This document shows positions 18,103-26,499 of a DNA stretch of 64,000 bases, one piece after another. Below the pieces are notes generated by a model. It made no database searches, was not told where the DNA came from, and worked only from the letters and a program-made list of their open reading frames with translations. The stretch is from positions 2,914,001 to 2,978,000 of the forward strand of contig NZ_CP047650.1 in assembly GCF_009906855.1 (NCBI RefSeq), given 5' to 3'. The stretch's first letter is position 1, and each line of letters starts with the position of its first letter. Made by a program: the position numbers and the translations under genes. Source of the DNA: Xylophilus rhododendri. GTDB taxonomy: Bacteria > Pseudomonadota > Gammaproteobacteria > Burkholderiales > Burkholderiaceae_C.

Positions 18103-18828
18103 ATGGCCGCATCCCCTGGTTCCGCCACCCGCGCCAGTTTCGACCTGAAGAGCGCCACCCTGCCGCTGATCTCGGTGGTGCTGCGCACGGCGGACGCGGC
18201 CGCACTGGCGCACGAGGTCGAACGCCGCCTGGCGGAACAGGCCGATTTCTTCGACCACGACCCGGTGCTGATCGACCTGGCCCAGCTGCCCCCCGGCAGC
18301 GACATCGACTTCGCCGCCCTGGTGCGCTCGCTGCGCCGCCTGCGGGTGCAGCCGGTGGGTGTGCGCGGCGCGCGTGCCGACCAGCTCGATGCCGCCCGCG
18401 CCGCCGGCCTGACCGAAGCGCCCGACATTCCCGCGCCCCGGGCCGCCGCGCCCGCCGCCGCCGTCGCCCCGCCGCCGCCGGCCGTGCCCTCGGCCATGCC
18501 GACCATGGTGGTCGAGCGGCCGCTGCGTTCGGGCCAGCAGGTCTATGCACGCAATGCCGACCTGATCGTCATGGCGGCGGTGAGCAACGGCGCCGAGGTC
18601 ATCGCCGACGGCAATGTGCATGTCTATGCGCCGCTGCGCGGCAAGGCCATCGCGGGTGCGCGCGGCAACACCGCCGCACGCATCTTCGCCACCTGCATGC
18701 AGCCGGAGCTGGTCTCCATCGCCGGCATCTACCGCACCGCCGAGACGCCGCTGCCCGAAGGCATCCTGGGCCGCGCGGCCAAGATCAGCCTGGTGGGCGA
18801 GAAGCTCGTGATCGAGTCGCTCGAATAG
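18103..18828 (+). CDS. minC: Septum site-determining protein MinC
   Basis: A 241-residue inhibitor of FtsZ assembly. The N-terminal FtsZ-binding domain spans about residues 10-100, then comes an Ala/Pro-rich linker (about 105-140) and the C-terminal beta-helix domain that dimerises and binds MinD. The latter is recognised by RSGQQVYARNADLIV and by GNVHVYAPLRGKAIAGA, the hallmark MinC_C motif near residue 175. It is followed by minD and minE in the usual order. The start at ATG 18103 has no strong ribosome-binding site. Confidence 0.96.
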   Translation: MAASPGSATRASFDLKSATLPLISVVLRTADAAALAHEVERRLAEQADFFDHDPVLIDLAQLPPGSDIDFAALVRSLRRLRVQPVGVRGARADQLDAARAAGLTEAPDIPAPRAAAPAAAVAPPPPAVPSAMPTMVVERPLRSGQQVYARNADLIVMAAVSNGAEVIADGNVHVYAPLRGKAIAGARGNTAARIFATCMQPELVSIAGIYRTAETPLPEGILGRAAKISLVGEKLVIESLE

Positions 18829-18898
18829 CGCGCGGCGCCGAGCACCCAACATCCCCGAATCCTCCAATTTTTCCGAATTCAACAAGGACAGCAACAAC

Positions 18899-19711
18899 AT
18901 GGCCAAGATCGTCGTGGTGACTTCCGGCAAGGGCGGCGTGGGCAAGACCACGACCAGCGCCAGCTTCGCCTCGGGCCTCGCGCTGCGCGGCTTCAAGACT
19001 GCGGTGATCGACTTCGACGTCGGCCTGCGCAACCTCGACCTGATCATGGGCTGCGAACGCCGCGTGGTGTACGACCTGATCAACGTGATCCAGGGCGAGG
19101 CCAATCTCAACCAGGCCCTGATCAAGGACAAGCAGTGCGAGAACCTCTTCGTGCTGGCCGCCTCGCAGACGCGAGACAAGGAGTCGCTCACGCAGGAAGG
19201 CGTGGAGCGGGTGCTGAAGGACCTGGGCGACATGGGCTTCGACTACGTGGTCTGCGACTCGCCCGCCGGCATCGAGACCGGCGCGCTGATGGCCATGTAC
19301 TTCGCCGACGAGGCGCTGGTGGTGACCAACCCCGAAGTCTCCTCGGTGCGCGACTCCGACCGCATCCTGGGCATCCTCGGCAGCAAGACCAAGCGCGCGG
19401 TGGAGAGCGCCGAGCCGATCAAGGAACACCTCATCATCACCCGCTACAACCCGCTGCGGGTGGAAGACGGCCAGATGCTGTCGCTGCAGGACATCCAGGA
19501 CATCCTGCGCATCCCGCTGATGGGCGTGGTGCCCGAGTCCGAAGTGGTGCTGCAGGCCTCCAACCAGGGCACGCCGGCGATCCACATCGAGAACAGCGAT
19601 GTGTCGGAAGCCTACAAGGACGTGGTGGCGCGTTTCCTGGGCGAAGAGCGCCCGATGCGTTTCGTCGATGCCCAGAAGCCCGGCTTCTTCAAGCGCATCT
19701 TCGGGAGGTAA
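18899..19711 (+). CDS. minD: Septum site-determining protein MinD
   Basis: A 270-residue deviant Walker A ATPase that binds the membrane with ATP and recruits MinC and MinE to restrict the division ring to midcell. The motif is [10 protein letters not shown] near residues 9-18 with the signature lysine. The ADP/ATP-binding Asp lies in [12 protein letters not shown], and the C-terminal membrane-targeting amphipathic helix is GFFKRIFGR. Length and layout match the family. It starts 70 bases after minC. Confidence 0.97.
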   Translation: MAKIVVVTSGKGGVGKTTTSASFASGLALRGFKTAVIDFDVGLRNLDLIMGCERRVVYDLINVIQGEANLNQALIKDKQCENLFVLAASQTRDKESLTQEGVERVLKDLGDMGFDYVVCDSPAGIETGALMAMYFADEALVVTNPEVSSVRDSDRILGILGSKTKRAVESAEPIKEHLIITRYNPLRVEDGQMLSLQDIQDILRIPLMGVVPESEVVLQASNQGTPAIHIENSDVSEAYKDVVARFLGEERPMRFVDAQKPGFFKRIFGR

Positions 19712-19716
19712 CAGCC

Positions 19717-19992
19717 ATGTCCCTGCTTTCCCTCCTGCTCGGAGAGAAGAAGAAGACCGCCAGCGTCGCCAAGGAGCGCCTGCAGATCATCCTGGCGCAC
19801 GAGCGCACGGGCCTGGGCGGTTCGCGGCCGGACTACCTGCCGGCGCTGCAGCGCGAGCTGGTGGCGGTGATCTCCAAGTACGTCGCCATCGATGCGCGCG
19901 ACATCAAGGTCAACCTGGAGCGCCAGGACAACTTCGACGTGCTCGACATCAAGATCGAGCTGCCCGAGGCCAGCGCCAAGCCGGCCCTCTGA
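19717..19992 (+). CDS. minE: Cell division topological specificity factor MinE
   Basis: A 91-residue MinE that stimulates MinD ATPase and drives pole-to-pole oscillation. The N-terminal membrane-binding and anti-MinCD segment is [23 protein letters not shown]..., shown here only to its start, with the contact helix around [10 protein letters not shown]. The topological-specificity domain follows from about residue 35. The ATG at 19717 is five bases after minD stops and follows a GGGAGG ribosome-binding site that overlaps the end of minD. Confidence 0.96.
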   Translation: MSLLSLLLGEKKKTASVAKERLQIILAHERTGLGGSRPDYLPALQRELVAVISKYVAIDARDIKVNLERQDNFDVLDIKIELPEASAKPAL

Positions 19993-20003
19993 AAGCCGGC
20001 CGC

Positions 20004-20029
20004 AAAAAAACGCCCGCGGGAGGCGGGCG
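20004..20029 (-). terminator. Rho-independent terminator for the DUF1501 gene
   Basis: Read on the minus strand, CGCCCGC and GCGGGCG form a 7-bp GC stem around a 5-base loop (20011-20029), followed directly by seven Ts (20010-20004). It lies 25 bases past the DUF1501 stop codon and also separates that gene from the convergent minE. Confidence 0.8.
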
Positions 20030-20053
20030 CGTAACGGCAGGCGCTCGCATCGC

Positions 20054-21526
20054 CTACGTGGCGTTCATGAACCCCATGTCGCTCGGATAGTCGGGCCGCC
20101 CGGCAGCCGTGCCGAAGTTCTTCAGGTTGGGCAGCACGCCGTTGAGGTCCGCCTCGGCCACGCCGAACCAGCGCGCCAGGGTGGCCGCGTACTGGTCCAC
20201 CGAGGTGCTCGGCAGCAGCCGGCCCTGGCCGATGTGCCACTGGTCTTCCGGCGCGGAGGTGTTGCCGATGCTGACCGGCGGCGCGGTGCCGTAGAAGGCC
20301 TGTCCCTTGACGGCGCCGCCCACGATGAAATGGTGGCTGCCCCAGCCGTGGTCCGAGCCGTTGCCGTTGGTCGCCAGGGTGCGGCCGAAGTCGGAGGCGG
20401 TGAAGGCGGTGACCTGGCTGGCCACCCCGAGCTCCACCGTGGCGTTGTAGAAGGCCGTCATGGCCGCGCTCACCTTGGTGAGAAGGTCCGGATGCTGGGC
20501 GTTGAAGTTGTCGTGCGTATCGAAGCCGCCCAGGGACACCATGAAGACCTGGCGCCGGGCCGGTCCCAGGCCGGCGCGGCCGGCGATCAGCCGGGCCACG
20601 ATCTTCAGCTGGTCGGCCAGCGTGTTGCCCGATGGAAAGACCGTCTGCACCGCGCTGGTCGTGCCGATCGCGGCGGTGACCACGGTTTCGGAGGCGATCG
20701 CGCGGGCAGTCACCCGGGTGTACACGTCTTCCATCAGGTGGGTGCGCGGCTGCTGGATCAGCGTGCCCAGCGCCGCTTGCACGGCGGCCGAGCCATAGAG
20801 CGGTTTCTTGACGGCGGCGATGGCGATGGCACCGCTGGTACCCACCTGGTATTGCACCGCCTTCTTGCCGGATACGAACACCAGATTGCCCGCCGCGGAG
20901 ATGCAGGTGAAGGTGGCGTTGCCGTTGGATGAGAGCACCAGGTCGCCGATGCGGCCGCCCCAGCCGCTGGTGGTGCCTTCGGCCCCCAGCGACTGCCAGA
21001 CCGAGGCCTGGTCGTTGTGCGACATCAGCTTGGGCGGCAAGGCGTAGGCCTGGCTGTTGTACTGCACGCGCGTCAGCGGCACGACGAGCGGTCCGACGTT
21101 GAGCTGTACGGCCGCCTGACCGCTGTTGAACAGGTTCGCCAGCCCTGTCATGGCCGGGTTGAGTGCGTACTGGCGCCCGTCCGGCAGCGGGGTCTTGGGG
21201 TTGAGCAGCGTTGCTGCCAGGCTGGCCTTGCTCAGCGCGATGCCGCCGGCATTGCGGATGGCGAAGTACTTGGCATAGCTGGCGTCGTCGTAGGTCACGA
21301 CGGTGTTGGCGTAGTCGTTGCCGCCGCCGAGGAACACGCAGACCAGCGCCTTGTAGTCCGATGCATCGGCCGCGGCGGCTTCGCCTAGCACGGCCAGGTC
21401 GATCGCCAGCGGCAGGGCGCCGCCGGCGAGCGCGAGCTGGCCGGCGCGTTGCAGGAAGCTGCGACGCGAAGTGTCGATGGCACGGGGCTCGCTCGAAATG
21501 TCGGGAGTGGGGACGGTTTTCATCAT
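20054..21526 (-). CDS. DUF1501 family exported protein
   Basis: A 490-residue protein of the DUF1501 family (sulfatase/alkaline-phosphatase-like fold). A twin-arginine signal is visible near residues 20-50 (TSRRSFLQRAGQLALAGGA) with an Ala-rich cleavage region, so it is probably exported folded. Family blocks include VCVFLGGGNDYANT near residue 75, SLGGFDTHDNF near 340, FTASDFGRTLATNG near 385 and DHGWGSHHFIVGG near 400. The start overlaps the stop of the upstream DUF1800 gene (ATGA). The two families are commonly paired; their biochemical role is not established. Confidence 0.88.
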   Translation of the reverse strand: MMKTVPTPDISSEPRAIDTSRRSFLQRAGQLALAGGALPLAIDLAVLGEAAAADASDYKALVCVFLGGGNDYANTVVTYDDASYAKYFAIRNAGGIALSKASLAATLLNPKTPLPDGRQYALNPAMTGLANLFNSGQAAVQLNVGPLVVPLTRVQYNSQAYALPPKLMSHNDQASVWQSLGAEGTTSGWGGRIGDLVLSSNGNATFTCISAAGNLVFVSGKKAVQYQVGTSGAIAIAAVKKPLYGSAAVQAALGTLIQQPRTHLMEDVYTRVTARAIASETVVTAAIGTTSAVQTVFPSGNTLADQLKIVARLIAGRAGLGPARRQVFMVSLGGFDTHDNFNAQHPDLLTKVSAAMTAFYNATVELGVASQVTAFTASDFGRTLATNGNGSDHGWGSHHFIVGGAVKGQAFYGTAPPVSIGNTSAPEDQWHIGQGRLLPSTSVDQYAATLARWFGVAEADLNGVLPNLKNFGTAAGRPDYPSDMGFMNAT

Positions 21527-23469
21527 TTCTGCACCAGGTATTCGGGTGAGGACATGACCAGCAGCACGGCCGCGCCGATGCGGTCCAGCTTGGCGCTGGT
21601 GCTGCTGCTGTCCGTGAGGGGGATGGCGTTCAGCGCATTCACGATCAGGGTGACGGTGTCCGCGGACAGCTGCCCTGCGGCGAGCAGCAGGTTGAGCCGT
21701 GCCACCAGTGCCTGCGCATTGGTGGCCAGCGGCAATTCGTTGGTGTAGCTGGCGGCCAGGTCGAAGCTGTCGGAGGCATCGCTGGTGATCTGTGGCTTGT
21801 CTGGCGCGCCGACATATATGCCGTAGCGCACGACGGTCACCATGTAGTTGATGTAGCCGCTGACGGTCGATTCGTTGACGAGCTGGAATTCCGGCGCCAC
21901 CAGCCCCGCCGTGGCGATGGTGGTGTCGGGCGGAACATAACCGGGCCGGAAGAAATTGAAGATGGAGGGCGCCCGCAGCGGGCTTTGCCCCAGTTGCGTG
22001 ACCAGGGACTGGTCGTACATTTTCCAGCTGCCGGCGGCCGAATTGAGCCCGAAGGTGCGGCCCCATTGCGCCATGCGCAGCATCGGTTCGCGCAGATGGC
22101 CCCAGGTCGGATTGCTCAGGCCGGCGGGGCTGCGCGCCTCGTCGTCCAGCAATACCGCGGCCACGGTGGCCGCCAGATCGCCGCGCACGCCCCGGCCGTT
22201 GTTGGCGAATGCCGCCGCCACACGCCCCACATAGGCCGCGCTGGGATTGCTGGTGACCAGCCGCTGGATCAGCTGCCTGCCGATGAAGGGCCCGACGTTG
22301 GCATGGTTGGTCAGGGTGTCCAGCGCCGTCTGCCGCGCCGTCTCGGCGTCGGTGCCCGCCGGGATGGTGGTGCCGAGGAAGCTGATCTGCTCCGGGGAGT
22401 GCAGGCTGGCGTTCAGTGCCATCGGCAGGCGGGTGAAGGTGGTGGTGGGTGTCTGCAGACCGTTGAACCAGGTCATGACGTTGGCGGTCCAGTTGTAGTC
22501 GTAGCCGGTGAAGACCCGCGCCAGGTTGGAGACGTCGCTCTGCGTGTAGCTGTCCAGCGGCACGCCACCCGAGACGACCGGTGTGCCGTCCGCATTGAGC
22601 TGGACCAGGCCGATGGTCATCAGCTGCATGACCTCCCGGGCGAAGTTCTCGTCGGGCTGCCGGCCGTTGGCGTCGGCCTTCTGGCTGCCGCGGGTGTTGA
22701 GGTACATGCCCATGGCCAGGTGCAGCGAGACCTTGTCCAGCAGGGCTCGGAAGGTGCCCAGCGAGTAGCTCGACAGCATGTCGAACCAGTTGGCCATGAT
22801 GTAGGTGAGCCAGAAGTAGTCGATGCCGTTGGCCGATACCGAGAAGATCTCCGACAGCGCCAGCGTGACGCGTTTGCGCACCATGTCCTTGGAATTGATG
22901 ATCTGGTACCAGACCGCGAAGTCGAACTGGTAGGGCGTGAAATCGAAGATGTTGCTGTCCAGCACGCCATAGCCGTGCTGGCCCAGCCAGGTCCAGGCGT
23001 TGTTGGCCGGCACCACGTCGAACTGCTGCGCCAGGTAGCCGGCATAGCCGAGCGAGCGCACCAGGGCGATGTCGCCGTCGGAGGCATGGAACTGGCATTG
23101 CTGCAGGAACCTGGAAGCCTCCTGGTCGGTGGCCGGGACCATGTAGGCGCGGGTCTGCCCCAGCGGCCCCGCGGAGCCGCCGGCATAGCTGGTCTTGGCG
23201 ATGGCGGCCAAGCCGGCGGCGGGTATCGGCGTGGCCGCCAGGCTGCGCAGGGCGGGATCGCTGCTGCTGGCGGAGACGGAGGCGGCCGGGTCGTCTCCGC
23301 CGCCGCCGCCGCCGCCGCAGGCTTCCAGCGCGGCCGCGGCGATCGCCGCGGGAGTCAGCCAGGCCGTGGAGGGCCGGGTCGCGGGCTCGGGCCCTGAATC
23401 GTGTTCAACGTTGGGAACATCGCTATTTGCCAGCGATGTCGATGGGTCGGGATGAAGGGTGGTGGTCAT
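21523..23469 (-). CDS. DUF1800 family exported protein
   Basis: A 648-residue DUF1800-family protein paired with DUF1501. The N-terminus carries a hydrophobic Ala-rich stretch followed by a Cys and a run of seven Gly (LEACGGGGGGG, near residue 50), resembling a lipoprotein-type signal. Family features include NWFDMLSSYSLGTFRALL, the PDENFAREVMQLMTIGL block near residue 275 and the C-terminal IFNFFRPGYVPP region. Start choice is uncertain. ATG 23469 has GGAGG only one base upstream, while ATG 23496 (nine residues longer) has no ribosome-binding site. It is probably exported and acts with its neighbour; function unknown. Confidence 0.85.
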   Translation of the reverse strand: MTTTLHPDPSTSLANSDVPNVEHDSGPEPATRPSTAWLTPAAIAAAALEACGGGGGGGDDPAASVSASSSDPALRSLAATPIPAAGLAAIAKTSYAGGSAGPLGQTRAYMVPATDQEASRFLQQCQFHASDGDIALVRSLGYAGYLAQQFDVVPANNAWTWLGQHGYGVLDSNIFDFTPYQFDFAVWYQIINSKDMVRKRVTLALSEIFSVSANGIDYFWLTYIMANWFDMLSSYSLGTFRALLDKVSLHLAMGMYLNTRGSQKADANGRQPDENFAREVMQLMTIGLVQLNADGTPVVSGGVPLDSYTQSDVSNLARVFTGYDYNWTANVMTWFNGLQTPTTTFTRLPMALNASLHSPEQISFLGTTIPAGTDAETARQTALDTLTNHANVGPFIGRQLIQRLVTSNPSAAYVGRVAAAFANNGRGVRGDLAATVAAVLLDDEARSPAGLSNPTWGHLREPMLRMAQWGRTFGLNSAAGSWKMYDQSLVTQLGQSPLRAPSIFNFFRPGYVPPDTTIATAGLVAPEFQLVNESTVSGYINYMVTVVRYGIYVGAPDKPQITSDASDSFDLAASYTNELPLATNAQALVARLNLLLAAGQLSADTVTLIVNALNAIPLTDSSSTSAKLDRIGAAVLLVMSSPEYLVQK

Positions 23470-23591
23470 GCCTCCATCGTCGATCCAAGTGAGCATTCAC
23501 TCAATATCCAGATGATCGAAATTCAAGCATCGTTTGGCGAGATGTGGCCCGAAATGGCCCTGGCGCCATTTCGCCGCTTGTGGCTGGCGCC

Positions 23592-24416
23592 TTATGCGCG
23601 GCCGGCCTGCAGCTGCGCGCGTGTGGCCAGGGCGGCGGTGCGCGCCGCTTCGGCGAAGTCGGCGCCGGAGGAGGCGTAGAGGATGGCGCGCGAGGAGTTC
23701 ACGACGACCTGCCCGCCCTCGCGCCAGCCGGCCCTGACGGTGGCGGCCGCGTCGCCGCCCTGCGCACCCACGCCGGGGATCAGCAAGGGCAGCGTGGGCG
23801 CCAGCGAACGCACCCGTTCGATCTCCGCCGGATAGGTCGCGCCTACCACCAGGCCGAGCTGGCCGTTGCGGTTCCAGTCGCCCTGGGCCAGTTCGGCGAT
23901 GCGTTCGTAGAGCATGGGCTGGCCCGGCAGGCCGTGCAGGCGCTGGGCCTGGAAGTCGTCGCCGCCCGGATTGGAGGTGCGGCACAGCAGGAAGGCCCCT
24001 TTGCCCGGCCGGCGCAGATAGGGCTCGACCGAATCGAAGCCCATGAAGGGCGACAGGGTCACCGCATCGGCGCCGTAGCGGTCGAAGGCCTCGCGGGCGT
24101 ACTGCTCGGCGGTGGAGCCGATGTCGCCGCGCTTGGCGTCCAGGATGACGGGCACGCCCGGCGCCACCCGCTGCAGGGTGTTGACCAGGCGTTCGAGCTG
24201 GTCTTCGGCGCGGTGGGCGGCGAAGTAGGCGATCTGCGGCTTGAAGGCGATGGCGATGTCGGCGGTGGCTTCGGCGATCGCGGCGCAGAAGTCGTGGATG
24301 CGGCCGGCGTCGTTCTTCCAGGCGCCGGGGAAACGCGAGGGTTCGGGGTCCAGGCCGACGCAGAGCATCGAGCCGTTTTTGCGCTCGGCGTCGCGCAGCT
24401 GGTCGAGAAATGTCAT
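23592..24416 (-). CDS. pyrF: Orotidine 5'-phosphate decarboxylase
   Basis: A 274-residue type-2 (long form) OMP decarboxylase that makes UMP from OMP, the last step of de novo pyrimidine synthesis. The catalytic Asp/Lys array is DAKRGDIG near residue 92. The phosphate-binding loop is PGVGAQGGD near residue 215. The N-terminal block MLCVGLDPEP matches the bacterial long-form subgroup. It lies 9 bases downstream of the UDG-like gene stop region on the same strand and may share its transcript. Confidence 0.95.
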   Translation of the reverse strand: MTFLDQLRDAERKNGSMLCVGLDPEPSRFPGAWKNDAGRIHDFCAAIAEATADIAIAFKPQIAYFAAHRAEDQLERLVNTLQRVAPGVPVILDAKRGDIGSTAEQYAREAFDRYGADAVTLSPFMGFDSVEPYLRRPGKGAFLLCRTSNPGGDDFQAQRLHGLPGQPMLYERIAELAQGDWNRNGQLGLVVGATYPAEIERVRSLAPTLPLLIPGVGAQGGDAAATVRAGWREGGQVVVNSSRAILYASSGADFAEAARTAALATRAQLQAGRA

Positions 24417-24425
24417 CGGCCGATT

Positions 24426-25166
24426 TTACGGACGCTCGCCGCGCACCACGGCCAGGGCCCGGCAGATGTCTTCCCAGGCGCGCGCCTTGTCGTCCTGCGC
24501 GCGCAGCAAATAGGCCGGTTCGTAGCTGGCGATCAGCGGGAAACCGTCCACCGGATGCACCGCGCCGCGCAGCCGGCCCAGCGGATCGCCGCGGCCCAGC
24601 GCGGCTTGGGCGGACAGCCGGCCCAGCGCCAGCACCACGGCGGGCCGGTGCGCCTGCAGTGCCTGGGCCAGGCCCTCGGACAGGTCGATGCCCGGCTCGC
24701 CCTCACGTCCCACGGCCGCCGCCCAGACCCGGGCGCCACGGTGCAGGCCGGCGGCGCGCAGCATGGCGGCCAGGAGTTTTCCGGCGTCGCCGGCACCGGG
24801 GTCGGCGGTGGGACTGTCCACCAGCAGCAGCCAGACGGGTGCCTGCGGGTCTTCCCCCTCGGGTGTGGACATGGCCTGCCAGTCGCCGCGCAGAACCGCA
24901 GCCGGCACGGCTGCGGGCCGGACGGCGGGGGCGGGGCCGGCGGCCGGCGGGGTGTGCCGTGCGGCGGCTGGTGCCGGCGTTTCGGCGACGGGCGCGGCGG
25001 TGCGGACCGGCGGCGCAGGCGGTGGCGGCGCTGCCAGGGGCGGGGCCGCCGGAGCGGCCGCGGCAGCAGGGGCCGGGACACGCGGCATCCAGACCTGCAC
25101 CCCCATCTCGCGCAGCATGGCGCGCTGGCGGTCGTCGAGCAGCAGGGAGTAGGGCGTATCGGTCAC
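24426..25166 (-). CDS. Uracil-DNA glycosylase-like protein, probably degenerate
   Basis: A 246-residue protein. The first 100 residues are Ala/Pro-rich linker-like sequence after a short MTDTPYSLLLDDRQRAMLREMG block. The C-terminal half resembles family 4/5 uracil-DNA glycosylases: GKLLAAMLRAAGL, VVLALGRLSAQAALG and ASYEPAYLLR. The expected motif-1 GEAPG is replaced by VDSPTADPGAGDAG. The motif His of HPAYLLR is Glu, and only one Cys exists where four would hold the 4Fe-4S cluster. Base excision is therefore doubtful. The order tsaB-rimI-this gene is common in Burkholderiales. Confidence 0.7.
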   Translation of the reverse strand: MTDTPYSLLLDDRQRAMLREMGVQVWMPRVPAPAAAAAPAAPPLAAPPPPAPPVRTAAPVAETPAPAAARHTPPAAGPAPAVRPAAVPAAVLRGDWQAMSTPEGEDPQAPVWLLLVDSPTADPGAGDAGKLLAAMLRAAGLHRGARVWAAAVGREGEPGIDLSEGLAQALQAHRPAVVLALGRLSAQAALGRGDPLGRLRGAVHPVDGFPLIASYEPAYLLRAQDDKARAWEDICRALAVVRGERP

Positions 25167-25199
25167 CGGCCGATTATCGACCGGCGGCGCGCGCGGCCT

Positions 25200-25673
25200 T
25201 CAGGACCACAGGCGCAGGCTCATCACGATGGCGTCTTCCCGCTCCGGGCCGTGCGAAGGGTAGTAGCGCTTCCTCAGCCCCACGCGGCGGTAGCCGTGGG
25301 CCTCGTAGACCTGCTGCGCGCGGGCATTGCTGGCGCGCACCTCCAGCCACAGCCAGAGCGCGCCCTGCCCGCGCGACCACAGCGCCAGCGCGTCCAGCAT
25401 CACCTGGGCCCAGCCCTGGCGCTGGAAACGCGCGGCCACGGTGAGGTTGAGCAGATGGACTTCGTCCACCCCCTTCATCGCCACGAAATAGCCCAGCACC
25501 TGGCCCTGCGCCACCAGCTGCTGCGCCTGGTAGCCGGCGCGCAGCGAGTCGGCGAAATTGCCGGCGGTCCAGGGATGGGTGTAGGCCTCCTGCTCGATCG
25601 GCATGATGGCCGGCAGCTTGTCCACGGTGATCGGCTCGAATTGCGCCTCTAGGGCGTCTGCCAGTGCACTCAT
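25200..25673 (-). CDS. rimI: Ribosomal protein S18 alanine N-acetyltransferase
   Basis: A 157-residue GNAT-fold acetyltransferase expected to acetylate the N-terminus of ribosomal protein S18. RimI features are IEQEAYTHPW near residue 26, the acetyl-CoA loop RFQRQGWAQVML (Q/RxxGxG/A variant) near 82, LEVRASNARAQQVYEAHGY near 111-130 and the C-terminal RKRYYP. It directly follows tsaB with a 15-base gap, the conserved tsaB-rimI pairing. Confidence 0.93.
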   Translation of the reverse strand: MSALADALEAQFEPITVDKLPAIMPIEQEAYTHPWTAGNFADSLRAGYQAQQLVAQGQVLGYFVAMKGVDEVHLLNLTVAARFQRQGWAQVMLDALALWSRGQGALWLWLEVRASNARAQQVYEAHGYRRVGLRKRYYPSHGPEREDAIVMSLRLWS

Positions 25674-25688
25674 GGGCGGTATTTTCCG

Positions 25689-26435
25689 TCAGGGCTGCCC
25701 GTGCAGGGCCGCGGCGGATGCGCGTTCGGCGGCGCGCTCGGCCGTGGTCTTGGCGACCTTGTCGCGCACATACAGCGGCAGCGCATCGGCCGCGCCGCGC
25801 AGGCCGCCGGCGGCGATCAGGGCGGGCGCCAGCCGCAGCAGGGCGGCGGCGGTGGGCAGGGCGAACACCGAGGCGGCGGCCGGCGCGATACGGTCTCCAT
25901 AGGCCGCGTGGGCATTGCCGCCCAGGGTCCAGCCCGCGGGCACGGACAGGTCTTCGGGGCGGTGCAGCCGCGCCTCGCCGGCCTCGGCCCGCCAGAGTCC
26001 GCTTTCGGCATCCCATACCAGGGCCTGGGCATAGACCTCGTCCATGCGGGCGTCCAGCGTGGCCAGCACGCGGGTGGCGCCGCTGAGCGCCCGGGTCTCT
26101 TCGGCCACCGCGGCCAGCGTATCGACCGGCAGCACCGGCAGGCCCTGCGGATGGGCCGCCGAGCGTGCGCCGTAGGCAATGCCCTGGGCGGTGGCGCAGG
26201 CGGTGCGCAGCCCGGTGAAGGAGCCCGGGCCGCGGCCGAACACCACCGCGTCGAGCCCGGCGAAATCCAGCCCGGCTTGCGCCAGCAGCGATTGCAGGAA
26301 GGGAATCAGGCTCGACGAAGCCTGCGCTCCGCCGGGGCCGGACCGGCTTTCGGTCTGGCCGCCGTGCAGGACGGCGGCGCTGAGCTGATCGGTACTGGTG
26401 TCGAAGGCCAGGAGCCGGTGGGAATCGCGGGACAT
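25689..26435 (-). CDS. tsaB: tRNA threonylcarbamoyladenosine biosynthesis protein TsaB
   Basis: A 248-residue scaffold/partner of TsaD in t6A37 tRNA modification. Typical N-terminus LLAFDTSTDQLSAAVL near residue 8 and the ASKHA block VVFGRGPGSFTGLRTACATAQGIA near 65-88 (quoted here as separate parts GRGPGSFTGLR and GIAYG). The ATG at 26435 begins just before the conserved core; longer in-frame extensions are unlikely. It is divergent from dacB across a 64-bp gap. The window also encodes the pathway's first enzyme (29036-30046). Confidence 0.94.
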   Translation of the reverse strand: MSRDSHRLLAFDTSTDQLSAAVLHGGQTESRSGPGGAQASSSLIPFLQSLLAQAGLDFAGLDAVVFGRGPGSFTGLRTACATAQGIAYGARSAAHPQGLPVLPVDTLAAVAEETRALSGATRVLATLDARMDEVYAQALVWDAESGLWRAEAGEARLHRPEDLSVPAGWTLGGNAHAAYGDRIAPAAASVFALPTAAALLRLAPALIAAGGLRGAADALPLYVRDKVAKTTAERAAERASAAALHGQP

Positions 26436-26499
26436 CCGGCGATTATCGGCGCCCGCGGTGGTTAGACTGCCGCCCTTCTTCCCTGCCCGATCTGCCGCG

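Noticed and set aside
13441..18828. Very long alternative frames on both strands across the kinase-GGDEF gene (one of about 1800 codons on plus, one of about 1475 on minus)
   Set aside because: High-GC shadow frames with Arg/Ala/Gly/His-rich low-complexity translation; the true frame has clear ordered domains.
23297..23320. Run of CCG triplets in the DUF1800 gene as a phase-variation tract
   Set aside because: A triplet repeat changes only the number of Gly residues and cannot shift the frame.
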